Shown piece after piece: positions 25,651-40,800 of a stretch of 64,000 nucleotides of DNA; within the stretch, counting starts at the first letter, position 1, and the number at the start of each line of letters is the position of its first letter. The notes beneath the pieces are model-generated. The model was not told where the DNA came from. It saw only the letters and a program-made list of their open reading frames with translations, and did no database searches. The DNA comes from Tubiluchus corallicola. Lineage: Eukaryota > Priapulida > Priapulimorpha > Priapulimorphida > Tubiluchidae. The translations under genes and the position numbers were made by a program. The stretch covers positions 154,001 through 218,000 of the forward strand of contig JAQGDQ010000382.1 of NCBI GenBank assembly GCA_030141605.1. The letters are read 5' to 3'.

Positions 25651-28600
25651 ATGAGTAAAGATCACATCCTTCCTTATGGATGGAAGCAGCAGATTTCAAA
25701 AAAATTTCCCGGGAGAGTTTATTACTTCAATATTCATACTGGTACCTCTGTCTGGAATCTTAGTGATTTGTTTCAAATTGAAAGTGAAACAGGATCTGGG
25801 GTAAGAGAATCTTTGATTCTTAAGTTTGACTTAAATGTCATTACGTGTGCAAGTAAACAAGTGCATGTGCACATAACAAAAAAAACTGACCGTAAAACAG
25901 AGCACAAAGGATTCATAATTTTTCAATATTTTCACAAGAAATTAGTTAGCTGACGAAGGAGAGCTGATTTTTATGATTCATTGTTATCATCTCAGATCTT
26001 TTTCTGAGTGTACAGTTTAGGCACCTAGCAGAAATTTCTATAATAACATAGTCATTAATTTGTAGATCACGAAATTATTACTGCTGGATATAAGAGCTTT
26101 TAAGTTCATTGTGAGCTTACAATATTTTTGCAGCTATTGTTGTAAACAACAAAAACCTTACATGTCTAAGAGATTATAAAGTAAGACATGTTAAAGGACG
26201 AGAAAAGGGGTACCTGAAGTAGGTTTCAGAAAAAATCGCCTTAAAAATTTATATTACTTTTACAGCAATTTTATGCACATGTCGTACTCGCATTGAAAGG
26301 AATTTTAGTATGTTTTCATTTTAAATCTCCCGTAATACTGTTCCGACAGCGCCATTACATGACGTCACTTACAGCGTAAATTAGGGGAAGAAAAGGCAAT
26401 GTTAAATTATATCCCAAAAACTTTCCATGCAAATCTATATTACTTAGCATTTCACTTACCTGCTGGGAAGACTTACGTAAGGAGAAGAATGTGTTCACCA
26501 ATTGGAAAATCTCACCCTCCAGGGTTCACCATCCACTAACCAAAAATGTATTTTTAATCTTATTGACAAGATACAGTAATTTAAAATTTTACTCAGTTAG
26601 CGATGTGTGCACTGCGAATGCTCTGATTATTTTTTCAAACTTTACTCAGTGCTATTTAAACTTGTTTCAAATGACCTGTCGTCAAAATGGCTGCGTTTAA
26701 CGGTCATTGCGGGAGTTTAAATTTTCATATTTTATACAGCGTGACTGCCGATTGAAGTCCTGCATGCAAAATAGCTATATATAAGTGATATAAATTTTCA
26801 AGACGAATTTTTTAAGCTCTTGTGCTTTAAACATACAGTACATTCCACTCTTGATTCTCAAGACATCTTTAAAGCTTCTTACTTGTATTTGTTGCTCCTC
26901 TGCCGGAATGCCTTTTCTCCAGCTAGTTTTCCTATAGGTAATAATGATCCAATAATTCTCAACAGTTCATCAGAACAATTTTTACACCCGTCAGATAATA
27001 ACATCTTTTATTTTGTTTGCCTTGCCCTCACTGACCTGCCTAAACCTTCTCAGCCAAAGGAATCACCTCATGTTAGGTTTATGAATTTAAATTAGTTGAC
27101 TTCACCCTTGGTTTAATAATTTTGAGCTTAATAGTGTCTAATTACCGTCGAGTTGAATTTAATGATGTCACTAATACCTGCTCTATCTTTGTTTCTATTT
27201 TGACTAGTCAATTACTTGCTGTTGATGGTACTGTTATGCTCAAAAATCATGTTAACATTTATACATATTAAACTAAGAATGAGAATTATGACAGTATGTC
27301 AAGAATGCTTTATTTATTTTGCAGTGTTTTGTAGGCTTTTTGTATAATTTTATCTGTAATGCTGTTGGCTTTTCCTTTTCCTCAACGTCAGTTTTTATGC
27401 CACTATAATTTTATTTTAATGTGATAAATAAGCCAAGCATGATGTTCTCTGATAGTGCCAAGGATTTCTGTAAATATTACTGCAATATTAAATGCATATT
27501 TCACTAAGATGTTATATAGCTATTTCTGGTATTAATACAATTTTTATTTAAAGGCTGATATTAATACAATTACTAATACATTGATACAATTACTAAGGGC
27601 ATTTACTATTACAAATTTCTCAAAGTAGACAGTGCTTATATTTTTTTCTTTTTTATAGGAAGGCAATCATGAAATTTTGAATCCTACTTCGAGTTGTACA
27701 GCTTCTCGAGCAAGCTGTTCGTCTTCTTCAGATAGGTCAGACGTTCATATTTCTGAAAATTCTTTGTACAATATGATTGGTTTTGTGCATTCTCATCGTA
27801 TCAATTCAGGTGGGTCGAGTGATCGAAATTCTCGGAACCCCGTCGGCAGTACATTAGGATTTGTGCATTGTCATCGTAGCAACAGTGACGATCTGGGTTC
27901 AGCTTCTACCTCAAGTAGTCAGCTTTCTTCCAAAGGTCACATTCGTTCCTTGGCGAGTCTTTCAGATTTGTCCCAAGTTCCCAAGCAGTTGGCTGTTGCA
28001 CAACCACCACAGAGTCTTAGAACTAAAAAAATAAGTGTGTCACAAACAAGTGGAAACGCACACAAAAAAAGAAGTTTGGACAGCTGTAGCGTGTCGGCGA
28101 CTTCTAGTGGGCAGTCTTCACCAGCAACTCGTGAATGCAGAAAACGGGTGAAAAAAGGACAGAGTAAGGTGCCTTTTGAGTCAGTTAATAACGCAATTAA
28201 ATGGGTTGGAAAACCTGTAAGAGCAATTTCATTTACAGATAATGTCAAACAATTTGAAGGTTTTGGACAAAGGCAACAGCAAAGTGCTGCTTCAAAGTTT
28301 CACTCTGCAGCAAATGCCTCTTTAGGATCAGAAAAATTCACAAATGCAATTCAGAAAGCCTTGTTAAACAGACAAATAAAATGTGAACAGGCTGTGCCAC
28401 TGATGAATGTGAAGATTCCGCCAAAAGCCAATCAAATGACTCCATTAATGAAAGCGAAAACCAATGTAAAGCCTAAGAAAATAATGCCGTTAATCAATGA
28501 CAACACCGACAAGCTACCCAAAGATGAAAAAGTTGTTGTGCAAAACCGAAAGCCATGGTACCTAAATTCTAACGCTGTAAATAGCAAGGCACAGATAGTG

Positions 28601-31600
28601 GGGTGTAGTAATCTACCAAAAACGCCAAGAAACGAACTAGTTTACATACCAAAAAATGGCAATGTGAATTTGACAACACGATTATCAACTTCTCTCAAAG
28701 ACTTGCCAGCGAGAAATTTACCGTGTCATTCTAAGGCTGTTCAATGTTTTTCAAAAGATGTGTCTTCTCGGGTGCCTTCTAAGAATGCGTGTAAACGAAC
28801 TCCTGATACTGACTTTACTTTTAGCTTAAGTGACGACCAGCCTGTGGTGAAAGCAAAAGCCAGTTGCAAAGCTATAGTGACAAAACAGCCGTCTGTACAC
28901 AAACGTAATTGTGATAACAGTACTTTACGTAGGAAAGCACCAGCTTCTACCACAGGTTCTGTACAAAGTGATTCAGAATCCAAGAAAGCAAATGTTTGCA
29001 ATGTGAGCCAATCATTGAAAAGTAGGAACATTGAGCAGTTTAGTAAAACGAAAGATTGTAGAACTGACACCACAAGTAGTGCGAGCGACAAACTTCTAGA
29101 GGCTATTAGCAAGCCTGCTAAGGGATTTGTTACTAACACTCAGCATGACCTGCCCAGATCAACAAAAGAGCAATCTGATAATGCACCTAGCGTGGTGAGC
29201 CACACGAGTTCAGAAACTGCACAACACACGCCGAGATTGAATTACAAAGATGTAGAAACTTGGATAACCAGCCTACCTGATAACAAAAGTAACCATATTG
29301 AAGAAGAAGAAATGGATTATGAACAGATTCAAGAAAATCAGACAAGCAACCAGTTTTCTGGCATTTATGCAGCTGGTGAGTAAGATAACTTTTTAATTTT
29401 TGCAAAATAATTGCAACTGAAGCTTGAAGGATAACTGAAAGCTTTCTGCAGAAAGTAAAAAGTTTATTTATTAAACATCCTAATTCAAAGTAATTACTAA
29501 TTAACTTATCACATATTTAAGGCACACTTGCAACTCCATACAGCACTATAGTTAAAATTGTGAATATATTTTTTGTTTCTATATTTTTATTGTTTAACAT
29601 GGCACAAAGCTGCCTTCTATGTGAACAAAACTGCTTGAGTGGTGCATTTCTAGAGCAGTTGATCTGTTGCAGTAATGTGGTCAAATCCTCGCCAGTGTGT
29701 ATGTTCATTCTAGAGACGTGACATTTTTGCACTTGTGTGAATGACTGTTTATTGGGAATCCATTGTCAAGTTAGTAGTGACTTCCAAAATAGTACAGCTT
29801 ATTATATATTTGTAAAAGATATGCCCTAAATTTACAATTATTCATTTTAAAAGCAGAAGTGCTGATACGGTAAAACAAACAAAAAAGAATGGCCCATCAG
29901 AATTTATTTTTCTGGAAACCAATGTAACTGTAGAAGAAAAGAGATGCGCGTGTCCATCTACTTTGAATGCAGTAGCATTTTTATTCAAAAACGATTTCGG
30001 CAGGTGGTGAAATGGTGCAAATTATGAGCTGTTTCTCGTTACTTGTGTGTCATCTCCTCATTCAAGAGGTTGAAAATAATCATTACTGCATGTGTCAAGC
30101 AATTCAATCTGACACTGAGAATATTTAAAGAATTTGTTTGAGAGGGTTGTCTTTGTATTTAGACTTTAGAGTTTATTTTCCTCTTTTTGGGACAGCACAA
30201 TATCAGATGTAATATTTTTGTCATAGATTCATGGGTCACTGCTGGTATCCAGGATGTGCCAATGGACATAGGAATGACAAGCGTGGAGCACGGTCATCTC
30301 ATTGAAAATGTAAGCAAAATCATACTGTTGCATTTTGTGCTGGTAGTACAAAAAACTTCAATTTAATCAATTAAATTTAGATATTTATTTTGCTGCTAAA
30401 TGATGCATGGATTTCTTACGTATCTTGCCTTTGTTTGCAAATGTATAAAATTATTTGTTGTTAGAGCATCAGGAAGCATGGCAGTGCCACATGTTATTGA
30501 TGAAAGTGTTGTCAGAGTTACTCAATTTTTATGTGGATTTCAAATGTTTTAAAATTTATGATAATACAGTCAATGAACATTCTTCATTTCCAAACGTAAA
30601 ACAGATCTTATTGCCAGCTAACAGCAGTCTTGTCTAGTATTTGTGACTACTTAAGCAAGCTACACGCAGTCTTACATCTAAATGTAGTAAAATCGTGACA
30701 CTTTGCACAGCTAAGTTCTTGGCCAAACTTCTCTCTGATGCAAAAATATTCATTGAGGGTTGTCAGTAACAGTGGATACTGGATAAAGTCACAAAGCTTG
30801 TTATGTCAGTTCATTCTTCTGTCATATCAATTTTTGTTTCTAGTTTAATTGAGACTAAATTATTGAACTGGCTGAAATTATTCACACTGAGAAGTGTTAA
30901 CATTTTTTGCAGCTGCAGAGGGTGAGAAAGCAAGTTCAAAATACTGCAGATAGCAATGGAAGTAGTGAGTTGACCAGCCTTCAGCTTCCAGCTGCTAATA
31001 CGACACCTGTGAAACATGACGGCAGTGCTAACCTTTTCGTTATTCTTGACACAAACGTTTTGGTGTCCCACATGAAATTTATAAATGAACTGAAGGATAT
31101 GTATATCAAAGGTTTGTATTAGAGTTGAGACGGTTAGGCTTTTTAACTGACTTGACCAGTTAACTGTTATACATATGAGAAAATATTGAATACACATGAC
31201 TTTCACGAGTAAACGGTTCGGTTCAAATGTAGCATGCGCCAGTGAGATTGTCCAACATGACGGCATCCTCGTAACGTATGCGAGTGAAATTTTTTTGCAA
31301 TTTACCGTTTAGATGCTTCTTAGGCAACCAGATTAATATTTAGAGTGTTGTAAATAGTACAATTTTATGTAAGTGGGACATTGCTAACTGCATACGCCAA
31401 CTCACAATAAATGCAAGGTTTCATTAATACGGCTATCTATAAAACTTGCCTGAGTGACGGTTAAGCGGTTAGTGATTTTCTAAATGGATAACCCAGTTAG
31501 CTGTTGGTTAAATGGCTAACGGTCTCGGTCTGCGGACTTTGGCAGCCTCGAGGTATTTTACATTAGTAGTCGTAGTCTCACGCTTAGCATACCACAATGC

Positions 31601-34600
31601 CTTGCAAATTTAAATGCCATACTACCTTTGACCTTATGTGATTTGCCTTATTATTCCAGAAGCTTATTAGTTAACAAGTTTTAGCATAATCTTTTTCTTT
31701 GAGGATTGGCTGTTGAAAATTGTTTCCTGAGAGATTAACATTTCGTCAAATTGCATTTATTGATTTTAAACCTGTTTCTCTGTTGGTAATTTTGATTATG
31801 CTGTTGCAGGTCTAGGTCAACCAATTCTTGTTATTCCTTGGGTTGTGCTTCAAGAACTAGATGCATTTAAAGAACGTCGCTATGACAACAATAAGTCAAC
31901 GCAGCTGTCGTCCAAAATTACTGTTCGATTTTTATTCAAACTCTTGCAGAACAATCATCCACGCATTCGTGGTCAAAGTGCTGCGGAGGTACAGTGGAAA
32001 TTAGTTTTATGTTTTTAAGCATCTTGAATGAATAGTTCTATAATGAAAGCATTATGTTGTACCTTAGTGCAAAGATTCACTTAAATTGGTCAGGCTTAAG
32101 GAACAATTTAACTGCATTCCAGCCTATACACTTTGAACTACTAGCAGTAGTAAAGTACTGACATTACCTTTATTAAATCAGACTATGACGTACATTATTT
32201 TTGTGCGATAGTCAAAGCAACACAGACTTTTTAAGGTCACACACCCTGTCTACACCAAACACACTATGCCAACCCTGGAGTCATCAGGAGGAATGTGACC
32301 AGGAGTCGAGTTTCGCCCATTTGTTCTAAAAAGAGTTTCTAAAAAAATTGTGTATGTAAGTTAGATATATGAACTTGCACAGACTCAGCTGTGTTGATTT
32401 GCCACCAACTGTTAATAGCAAACCAGTAAAGTAATACAGTACAAGTTTAGCAATGAAGTTTAAATTTTGTTGGATGGACAACTTCTAAATGGATGGGCGA
32501 CCACTAAGAAAATTGCTTTTAGGCTGTTTTACCTGCTGTGCTATTATCAGCTATTTTCTGGTTGGTGGAGGATGAATTCACAATTGAATATGGCCCAGAC
32601 CGCTCTGCTTTGGCTCTGTATGTCTGCTTATAGAATTGTTTTTGATAATGAGATAGGTTCTGGTCCTTTCACATTAATAGACTCCCCTCACCGGTTTCCA
32701 TGGTGTCAAACTGTACAAGAAAAACTCAGCCACTACTTCTTATCAGAATGTTAAAAAGCCTGCCTGCCTGAGTTAATGTGGCAACATTGTGTGAAAATGT
32801 TTTTGTGAACCAATTTGAAATTGCTGAATTTTAGCCCGCCAGTGGTAGCAAACAAGTAAAATTGGCAAGAAAACATTGAAAAACAAAGCCAAGAAATGGA
32901 AGAAGAGTCAGCAGTTTAGCAACACACCCAAAATGTGAATGCTGTGTGATATTTTACTGTACTGTGATATATAGTACTGAAGCTGCAGTTTAGTCTTACC
33001 TTTACGTTATCTAAGTATTCTTGCACTCGGCAAAGCAAATTGCACATAGGTGATGACATACTGAATTTGTCCTTGTTCCTAAATGATTGATTGGTAGTTC
33101 CATTGGCAGTTCCCTGCTGTCTATCATAATCTTTTGTAAGCAGAATCGATTGTAAGCATGTGGTTTCCTAGCTCTTTGTTTTGACGAAATTCATTACTAT
33201 AGGCCGGTGTTTGAAATTGAAACAGATTTGTGGTTGTTCAAAACTTTTTAGCTGTTATAAGTTGTAACAAGGTTATAAGAGATAGAAGATTATAGATCTT
33301 TATTATTTCAAGTTTGTTTTGCAGGCAGCTCAAACAAAATCAGGTTTATCTGTTGAGTGCAACGATGATAAGATTCTTCAGTGTTGTCTCGACTGGAAAG
33401 CAAAACATAGTGGTAAGCTTAAATGTATTTTTTTTTTGGTGATACTTCATATTTTGCAGCTGTGCAGGTTACCATGTTTATTCACCTCACTCAGAATCTG
33501 TTGCTTATGACATTTGTACAATGTTTGAAATGATTACCATTGGCTTACTTACGTAGTGTTTCGGATGAAGCAGGCTAAGTGCAGTACAACTTTTTTACAT
33601 TTTGCTCAGCTTCACTCATAATAGTCCAACATTATTAGTTATTGCTCTGGCATCTTGGACTTTGATTCTTCAAATATATAAAGGTAGCCTTTCCCTTTGA
33701 ACTAAAACACCTCAGTTTGCATGCAGGTCATGGATAATTCTAAAAACAACTGTAAATTCAACTTTTTAAATTAACATACTTGCTATTACTTTGAAATGAC
33801 TAAGAAAAAACAATTAGTGTTAAAAGAAAGGTGTTCAAAATGCTATCAGTTGATTGTCTGATTGAAGTGATTTTGTTAAACTTGCTGAAGTTGATAATTC
33901 TACTTTAAATATTTTGAACTATTCTGTGTAGATATCTTTGTTACTAATTAGTACAAGACGGATTGGACTGATCATATTTGTAAAACAGTGTGTGTTTCTG
34001 ATCACTAACGCACTACTTTTGCAAGTTTTGTTTTTTTGCTTGATGATGTTCAGTACTATAGCTGATGCTGTTATTTTTTCAGCTTCTCATGTTGTTTTGT
34101 TCTCCAATGATAAGAATTTGTGCAATAAAGCTGTGGTTAACCACATCAAAGCATGCAACAAAGAGGTATGATTAAACTGTAGGAGTAAGTAAACTTACTT
34201 TTAAATTTGTTTATACATTTTGGACACAGTGCAATCCGGAATCAAGCAGTCTAATCAGATGATGTACCTTCTTATTGCATTCATTACCTCGTAGTAAGAC
34301 TGGTATCAAACTTACTGTCTAGGAAAGGTCTTTGCGAGACTGAGGTACTGAACTTTAAGAGACTGAGCTACTGAACTGAGTAGAGGTGTTTTACACATGT
34401 TCAGTTGAGCATACATCCTCCCACACTGTGGTAAATGGCAGTTGGCTGATGAAATCTTTCCTGGTTGTCACTTGTTAACTTACCATCTTGGTTTAACTTT
34501 GCCAGCTTCTATCATTACCCTGTTCCCTAGCGTATGGGACTAATAGTGATGATTGGATGCTGCAGCCACTGGCATTGTAGGTTTTTGTAATTTTTTCATT

Positions 34601-34725
34601 TTATTTTTGCTGTGTACAAAGCTGCTTGGACTGCAACTGGTTGATATCGGCTGTGCTGATTATTGTGCTTATTACCAAAAAAATTTCTCTTCATTAAATG
34701 ATATTTGTTAATTTGACCAGTATTC

Positions 34726-34821
<96 letters not shown>

Positions 34822-37800
34822 GTTATTATTATTACTATTACTATTATTATTGTCTGGAGATAAATTGTAATAATCTGTAGATAAATTTGTGTAACTTTTG
34901 TGGATGTTTGAAGGCTTTAACTTTTTCAGGCTCTAATGCAGGTGATACATTCATTAGCTAATGACAGTCGTCAGTTGATTAAGCTGCCGTCAGATGCACA
35001 GCTAACAGTAGCAGTGAAACCTGCATCGGTGTCACCTTGCACTCAATTATCTGGTCAACAGCAGTCAGATGTATTAAAACTGGTAAGTAGAATTAGCAAA
35101 TTAAGGTAATCCAAACTCACAAATATCAGTTTATTGATGCCACTCCCAAATATACAAAGCACAGGTTTACAAAATGCAGTATGGACTTATAAAAGCACTT
35201 TAGAAGACCAAACTGGAAAAATACAAGGGGCTAAATATTTCTCATTTAGTCTGGCTCAAAAATGGAAGATGTCACTTAAATGAAAAGTCTGTTAAGTTAT
35301 TTTCCTCAATGACAGTTTCATTTACATTAACTGTCACAGTGTGTATGGTGATGACTTTTTTCACCTCTACATTTCTAATATTTGAGAGCCTGGTTGTGTA
35401 TATAGTTTTATTGTCTATATCTAACTCATTACCTTAGTGGTAATTACTCATTAATGTTTTTACTTTAAAGCTGAACATGGCATCAGCAAATGATGCAGGA
35501 TAATTAGCTTTGCACTAACGTAAGAGATTTATTTTTTGTTTATTGCAGTTGAGCAACTGATGTAGCATTTATTTCTTAAGAACTATTTCATTCTGTATGT
35601 TTTTTGCTAGTTTGGCTCAACTGACTTTTGGATAGGGTGCTTGGCTATAACTTTGAATTTTTAAGCCTAAGACCTGTAACAAGGTTGATAAAAATGAAAA
35701 ATGTCGATTGCACTTTATATCAACACAAATAATACAAATAATATTGTTAGTATGGCTAACTTTGAGCTAGCTGAAAATGCATTAATTAACTGCAAAATAT
35801 TTTATCTAATAAATAAATCATGAATGTAGTAGATAGATGTAAATGTAAAAATGTTCACTTGGGATTTTCTCACGTTCAGGCGGAGGAAGTTTCCTGTGAA
35901 TTGCAGTGCCACCTGGCCGACTTGCTGCCACTTGTCATTGAGGAGGAGATGAAACTTGCATATGGTGATCCACTGTGGCTGAAAATAGTTTGTATAAAAC
36001 CACCTTGGAGTGTGGAAGATGCAGTGCACTGCATTCTAGAGTAAGTGTTAGAACATATACTGGTGCTGATCTCCATGAAAGCTTTTGTTCAAATGTTAGA
36101 AAACAAGTCAGTTTACGAAGAATTAAGAAAGTGATTCGACTGTCACTTGAGAGCCAAGTACCAAAATGGCGTGCATGCATTAAATTCGAATTTTGCCAAT
36201 TTGTTTGAAAACACATATTTAATACAACACATATTTTTCATTCATTAAAGCACAACTAAAAGTTATACTGGCTCCACACTTGCAAATTCCAGCAGCCAGC
36301 AGCTTGCATGGACCTTTCTTGGCTTTTAAGCGAAAATGTAATTGAAAGATTCAGCATTTGTTTTCATGAAAAATTGTTCAAGGAAAAGGTGAAAGCCGGT
36401 AAGTTTGATTGAAATGCTGTATGCCTTACATACTTTACAATGGAGAATGAAATAAAAAATTTTTAGGAAAAGGTGTGCTGATTTATGTATGGTGTCTTTT
36501 TTTATAATTTCAGACATTGGATAGCTGTCTTTGGACTGCAGTTCAAAAGAGATGCCGAAACTTGCTTCAAAAATCTTTCCGAGTTTTTCAAGACGAGATC
36601 TGGTATTTAATTTACCACGAAATTTAGAACAAACCGTCTAAGAAATGCAAGTGTGAATGCTGCCCACTTAATATTTTTTTGTATTTAGACGAGATCTGGT
36701 ATTTAATTTCCGAAATTGAACAAACCGTCTAAGAAATGCAAGTGTGATCTGCCCACTTAATATTTTTTTGTATTTAGACGAGATCTGGTATTTAATTTAC
36801 CACGAAATTTAGAACAAACCGTCTAAGAAATGCAAGTGTGAATGCTGCCCACTTAATATTTTTTTGTATTTAGACGAGATCTGGTATTTAATTTACCACG
36901 AAATTTAGAACAAACCGTCTAAGAAATGCAAGTGTGAATGCTGCCCACTTAATATTTTTTTGTATTTAGACGAGATCTGGTATTTAATTTGCCACGAAAT
37001 TTAGAACAAACCGTCTAAGAAATGCAAGTGTGAATGCTGCCCACTTAATATTTTTTTGTATTTAGACGAGATCTGGTATTTAATTTGCCACGAAATTTAG
37101 AACAAACCGTCTAAGAAATGCAAGTGTGAATGCTGCCCACTTAATATTTTTTTGTATTTAGACGAGATCTGGTATTTAATTTCGAAATTTAGAACAAACC
37201 GTCTAAGAAATGCAAGTGTGAATGCTGCCCACTTAATATTTTTTTGTATTTAGACGAGATCTGGTATTTAATTTGCCACGAAATTTAGAACAAACCGTCT
37301 AAGAAATGCAAGTGTGAATGCTGCCCACTTAATATTTTTTTGTATTTAGACGAGATCTGGTATTTAATTTGCCACGAAATTTAGAACAAACCGTCTAAGA
37401 AATGCAAGTGTGAATGCTGCCCACTTAATATTTTTTTGTATTTAGACGAGATCTGGTATTTAATTTGCCACGAAATTTAGAACAAACCGTCTAAGAAATG
37501 CAAGTGTGAATGCTGCCCACTTAATATTTTTTTGTATTTAGACGAGATCTGGTATTTAATTTGCCACGAAATTTAGGACAAACCGTCTAAGAAATGCAAG
37601 TGTGAATGCTGCCCACTTAATATTTTTTTGTATTTAGACAAGATCTGGTATTTAATTTACCACGAAATTTAGGACAAACCGTCTAAGAAATGCAAGTGTG
37701 AATGCTGCCCACTTAATATTTTTTTGTATTTAGACGAGATCTGGTATTTAATTTACCACGAAATTTAGGACAAACCGTCTAAGAAATGCAAGTGTGAATG

Positions 37801-40800
37801 CTGCCCACTTAATATTTTTTTGTATTTAGACAAGATCTGGTATTTAATTTACCACGAAATTTAGGACAAACCGTCTAAGAAATGCAAGTGTGAATGCTGC
37901 CCACTTAATATTTTTTTGTATTTAGACGAGATCTGGTATTTAATTTACCACGAAATTTAGGACAAACCGTCTAAGAAATGCAAGTGTGAATGCTGCCCAC
38001 TTAATATTTTTTTGTATTTAGACGAGATCTGGTATTTAATTTACCACGAAATTTAGGACAAACCGTCTAAGAAATGCAAGTGTGAATGCTGCCCACTTAA
38101 TATTTTTTTGTATTTAGACGAGATCTGGTATTTAATTTACCACGAAATTTAGGACAAACCGTCTAAGAAATGCAAGTGTGAATGCTGCCCACTTAATATT
38201 TTTTTGTATTTAGACAAGATCTGGTATTTAATTTACCACGAAATTTAGGACAAACCGTCTAAGAAATGCAAGTGTGAATGCTGCCCACTTAATATTTTTT
38301 TGTATTTAGACGAGATCTGGTATTTAATTTACCACGAAATTTAGGACAAACCGTCTAAGAAATGCAAGTGTGAATGCTGCCCACTTAATATTTTTTTGTA
38401 TTTAGACAAGATCTGGTATTTAATTTACCACGAAATTTAGAACAGGCCGTCTAAGAAATGCAAGTGTGAATGCTGCCCACTTAATATTTTTTTGTATTTA
38501 GACGAGATCTGGTATTTAATTTACCACGAAATTTAGAACAAACCGTCTAAGAAATGCAAGTGTAAATGCTGCGCACTTAACATTTTTTTGTATTTAGTAA
38601 TTATTACTTGCAAGTGCAAGGAGTAATCGAGTACAGGGGCACATGATTGTGGCAGACATTGTACTGGTTTTAATTTTATTCATTATTCATCAGTACTTTG
38701 TGTTAACTGACAAAGTAAAACATCGTAATATGTAACTTCTTTTCAGTTACGGGTGTGTGTACATTATCTAGTGTTATATCAGTTCTGGATGACGTCCATA
38801 CAATCTGTGTGCATCTTCTACCTCACTGTCGAACGCTGGATCGTGCGCAGACTAGCTCGTATGCAAGTAAAGTTAAATTATGTGAAGCTCGAGTAAAAGA
38901 ACTTCATTCACTTTGCGTGTCTGTTTCTACTGGAACTTTGCCAGCCCTTGGTCTAAAGCATCTAGAAAGAGTTGCTTCATTAGAAAAGACAGGTACTGAT
39001 TAAATATATCCTTTATACAATTTGGTACTGCATGCTGGAATCCAACACTTTGTGATGGGGACTACTGCATGCTTGTACTTGTAGCAGAACTGGAACCTAG
39101 TTAATCATTAAGAATAATATTCTTAAGATAAGCGGCTGAACAACAGAGGTGTCTTGGTTATGCTCAGAATACTTTCTAATTCAATGGAATTGTATTGATA
39201 TTTAGTACATTATTTTACTAACCAATGTAGTTACGAATGTTTGTCCATACTGAAACAAAACAAACAAAATAGATAAGATAATAGTTGTATATTTTTGTGG
39301 CAAATTAGTTGATTGTGACACCTGCGTTTTTGTAATTTTTGCTTGCTTTATTATTTGTCTGATCACAAAAAAAAATAAATACACTTCCGCAGCCTATTTT
39401 ATGTTGGAAATAACATCGATATAGTATTTTTACTTTATTACAAATTTTACTTATACTGGAAGTCGGTATTCTAAATTTTAGCTCATCCTGTGAAAATGAA
39501 GAGTGTTCTGCTAATATCTACGTATGCATACTTTTACTGTTTTTTTTGTCTGTAAAGACTGCTGTTATAACAGAAATAAATTTATTTAAATGGTGCCTAA
39601 TTGCTGATTATGCAAAACCCTACACTTGATTATTCATGTTATGAAAGAGTGACGAATGGTTGATTTTCACAAATTTGTGTTAGATAATTAACACTTTCTT
39701 AGTCAAATTAAATGTCAATGCATTTGTTTGAAGCAATAAGAAACCAATGCCATCTTAAATGCAGATTAACATTTCTGCCATTTCCAGGTGGTGATGTGTC
39801 AAATAATAATTCCAATCCATTGTTAGATGTTCCATCCAACTTTCAGGACCAAGTACTACAAGTCTTTCATACTGTATGGGGTGCTATTAACAATTATTGG
39901 TATGTAATATTTTTTTACGATTTTGGCAGTTATTAGTGAGGCTGTGTGCAGTGCACAACTGAAGTGAAACCTGCTCTGCAGCGTATAAACTTAAGATTAA
40001 AGAACATGATCAGTGGATTTCGACATGCTGCTCAAAAAACGTCTTGAAACTTTGAAACTTTTTTTGTGTTTTTTTTGTGTGCTAAGCATAAATATTTAAA
40101 TATTTAAATTGAACTTGACAATTGTTCAATGTAGCTAACCAGTTGATTATCTGTTAAAAAAGTTGCTAACTGATGTCATTCTATTTTGAAGGATTTTTAG
40201 TCGTAATAAACTTAAAGCTCGCTGTTCTCTCTCTAAAATATGTGGCTTTGAATATTGATTGACTTGTGTAACATAAGCAATAGAATGGTTGTTTGGAAAT
40301 CTAAATCTCTGAATAAGCAATAAATTGTTGGTTGATACTCTGGTTGATTTATTGCATACGTAAGTCCACATGCATTTGTAACGTTCATTCCCCATGAGGT
40401 ATGTGTGGACAAGTGATTTATAAACATTTGCAGCATTTCCTATATTTTTATTGTTTTTGGATTTGTTCTTTAAACCCCTTGCAGAGAAAGCTTTCAATGA
40501 GCCCTTTGTGCTTCATGATTCAAGTGCTGCTTTTCTTGTTTTTAGTGACTGACATGGTCTGTAAGCGCTGTACATTGCTGTACTGCTTATACTAATAATG
40601 AACTTTACTATTAAGTGACTAGGGTGATTTCCCCCCACATGGGATTGAAAGTTTGATGCTTTTCACTCCAGCATGACTTTGTTTTATTTTACAGCGGTCT
40701 GGTTTTTGACACCGTGGGATTTTCTCACAACTTGTCTTATGAACGTAGTGAGAGAGTTCATACTAAGGAGGAAGCTCTGGTATTTTTGGCCAAGCTATTT

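Noticed and set aside
26820-27095. 91-codon open frame in the first SWT1 intron
   Set aside because: Exons 1 and 2 already join in phase without it and no family is recognisable.
27937-29139. Minus-strand frames opposite SWT1 exon 2
   Set aside because: They are shadows of the long plus-strand exon.
32467-32754. 95-codon open frame in a SWT1 intron
   Set aside because: No acceptor/donor pair fits the gene, and the segment GATAATGAGATAGGTTCTGG resembles 15258-15278, suggesting a dispersed repeat.
34698-34880. Poly-tyrosine open frame
   Set aside because: Translation of the (TTA)n microsatellite.
40147-40497. 116-codon minus-strand frame near 40.3 kb
   Set aside because: Lies in a SWT1 intron, has no splice context and no recognisable domain.
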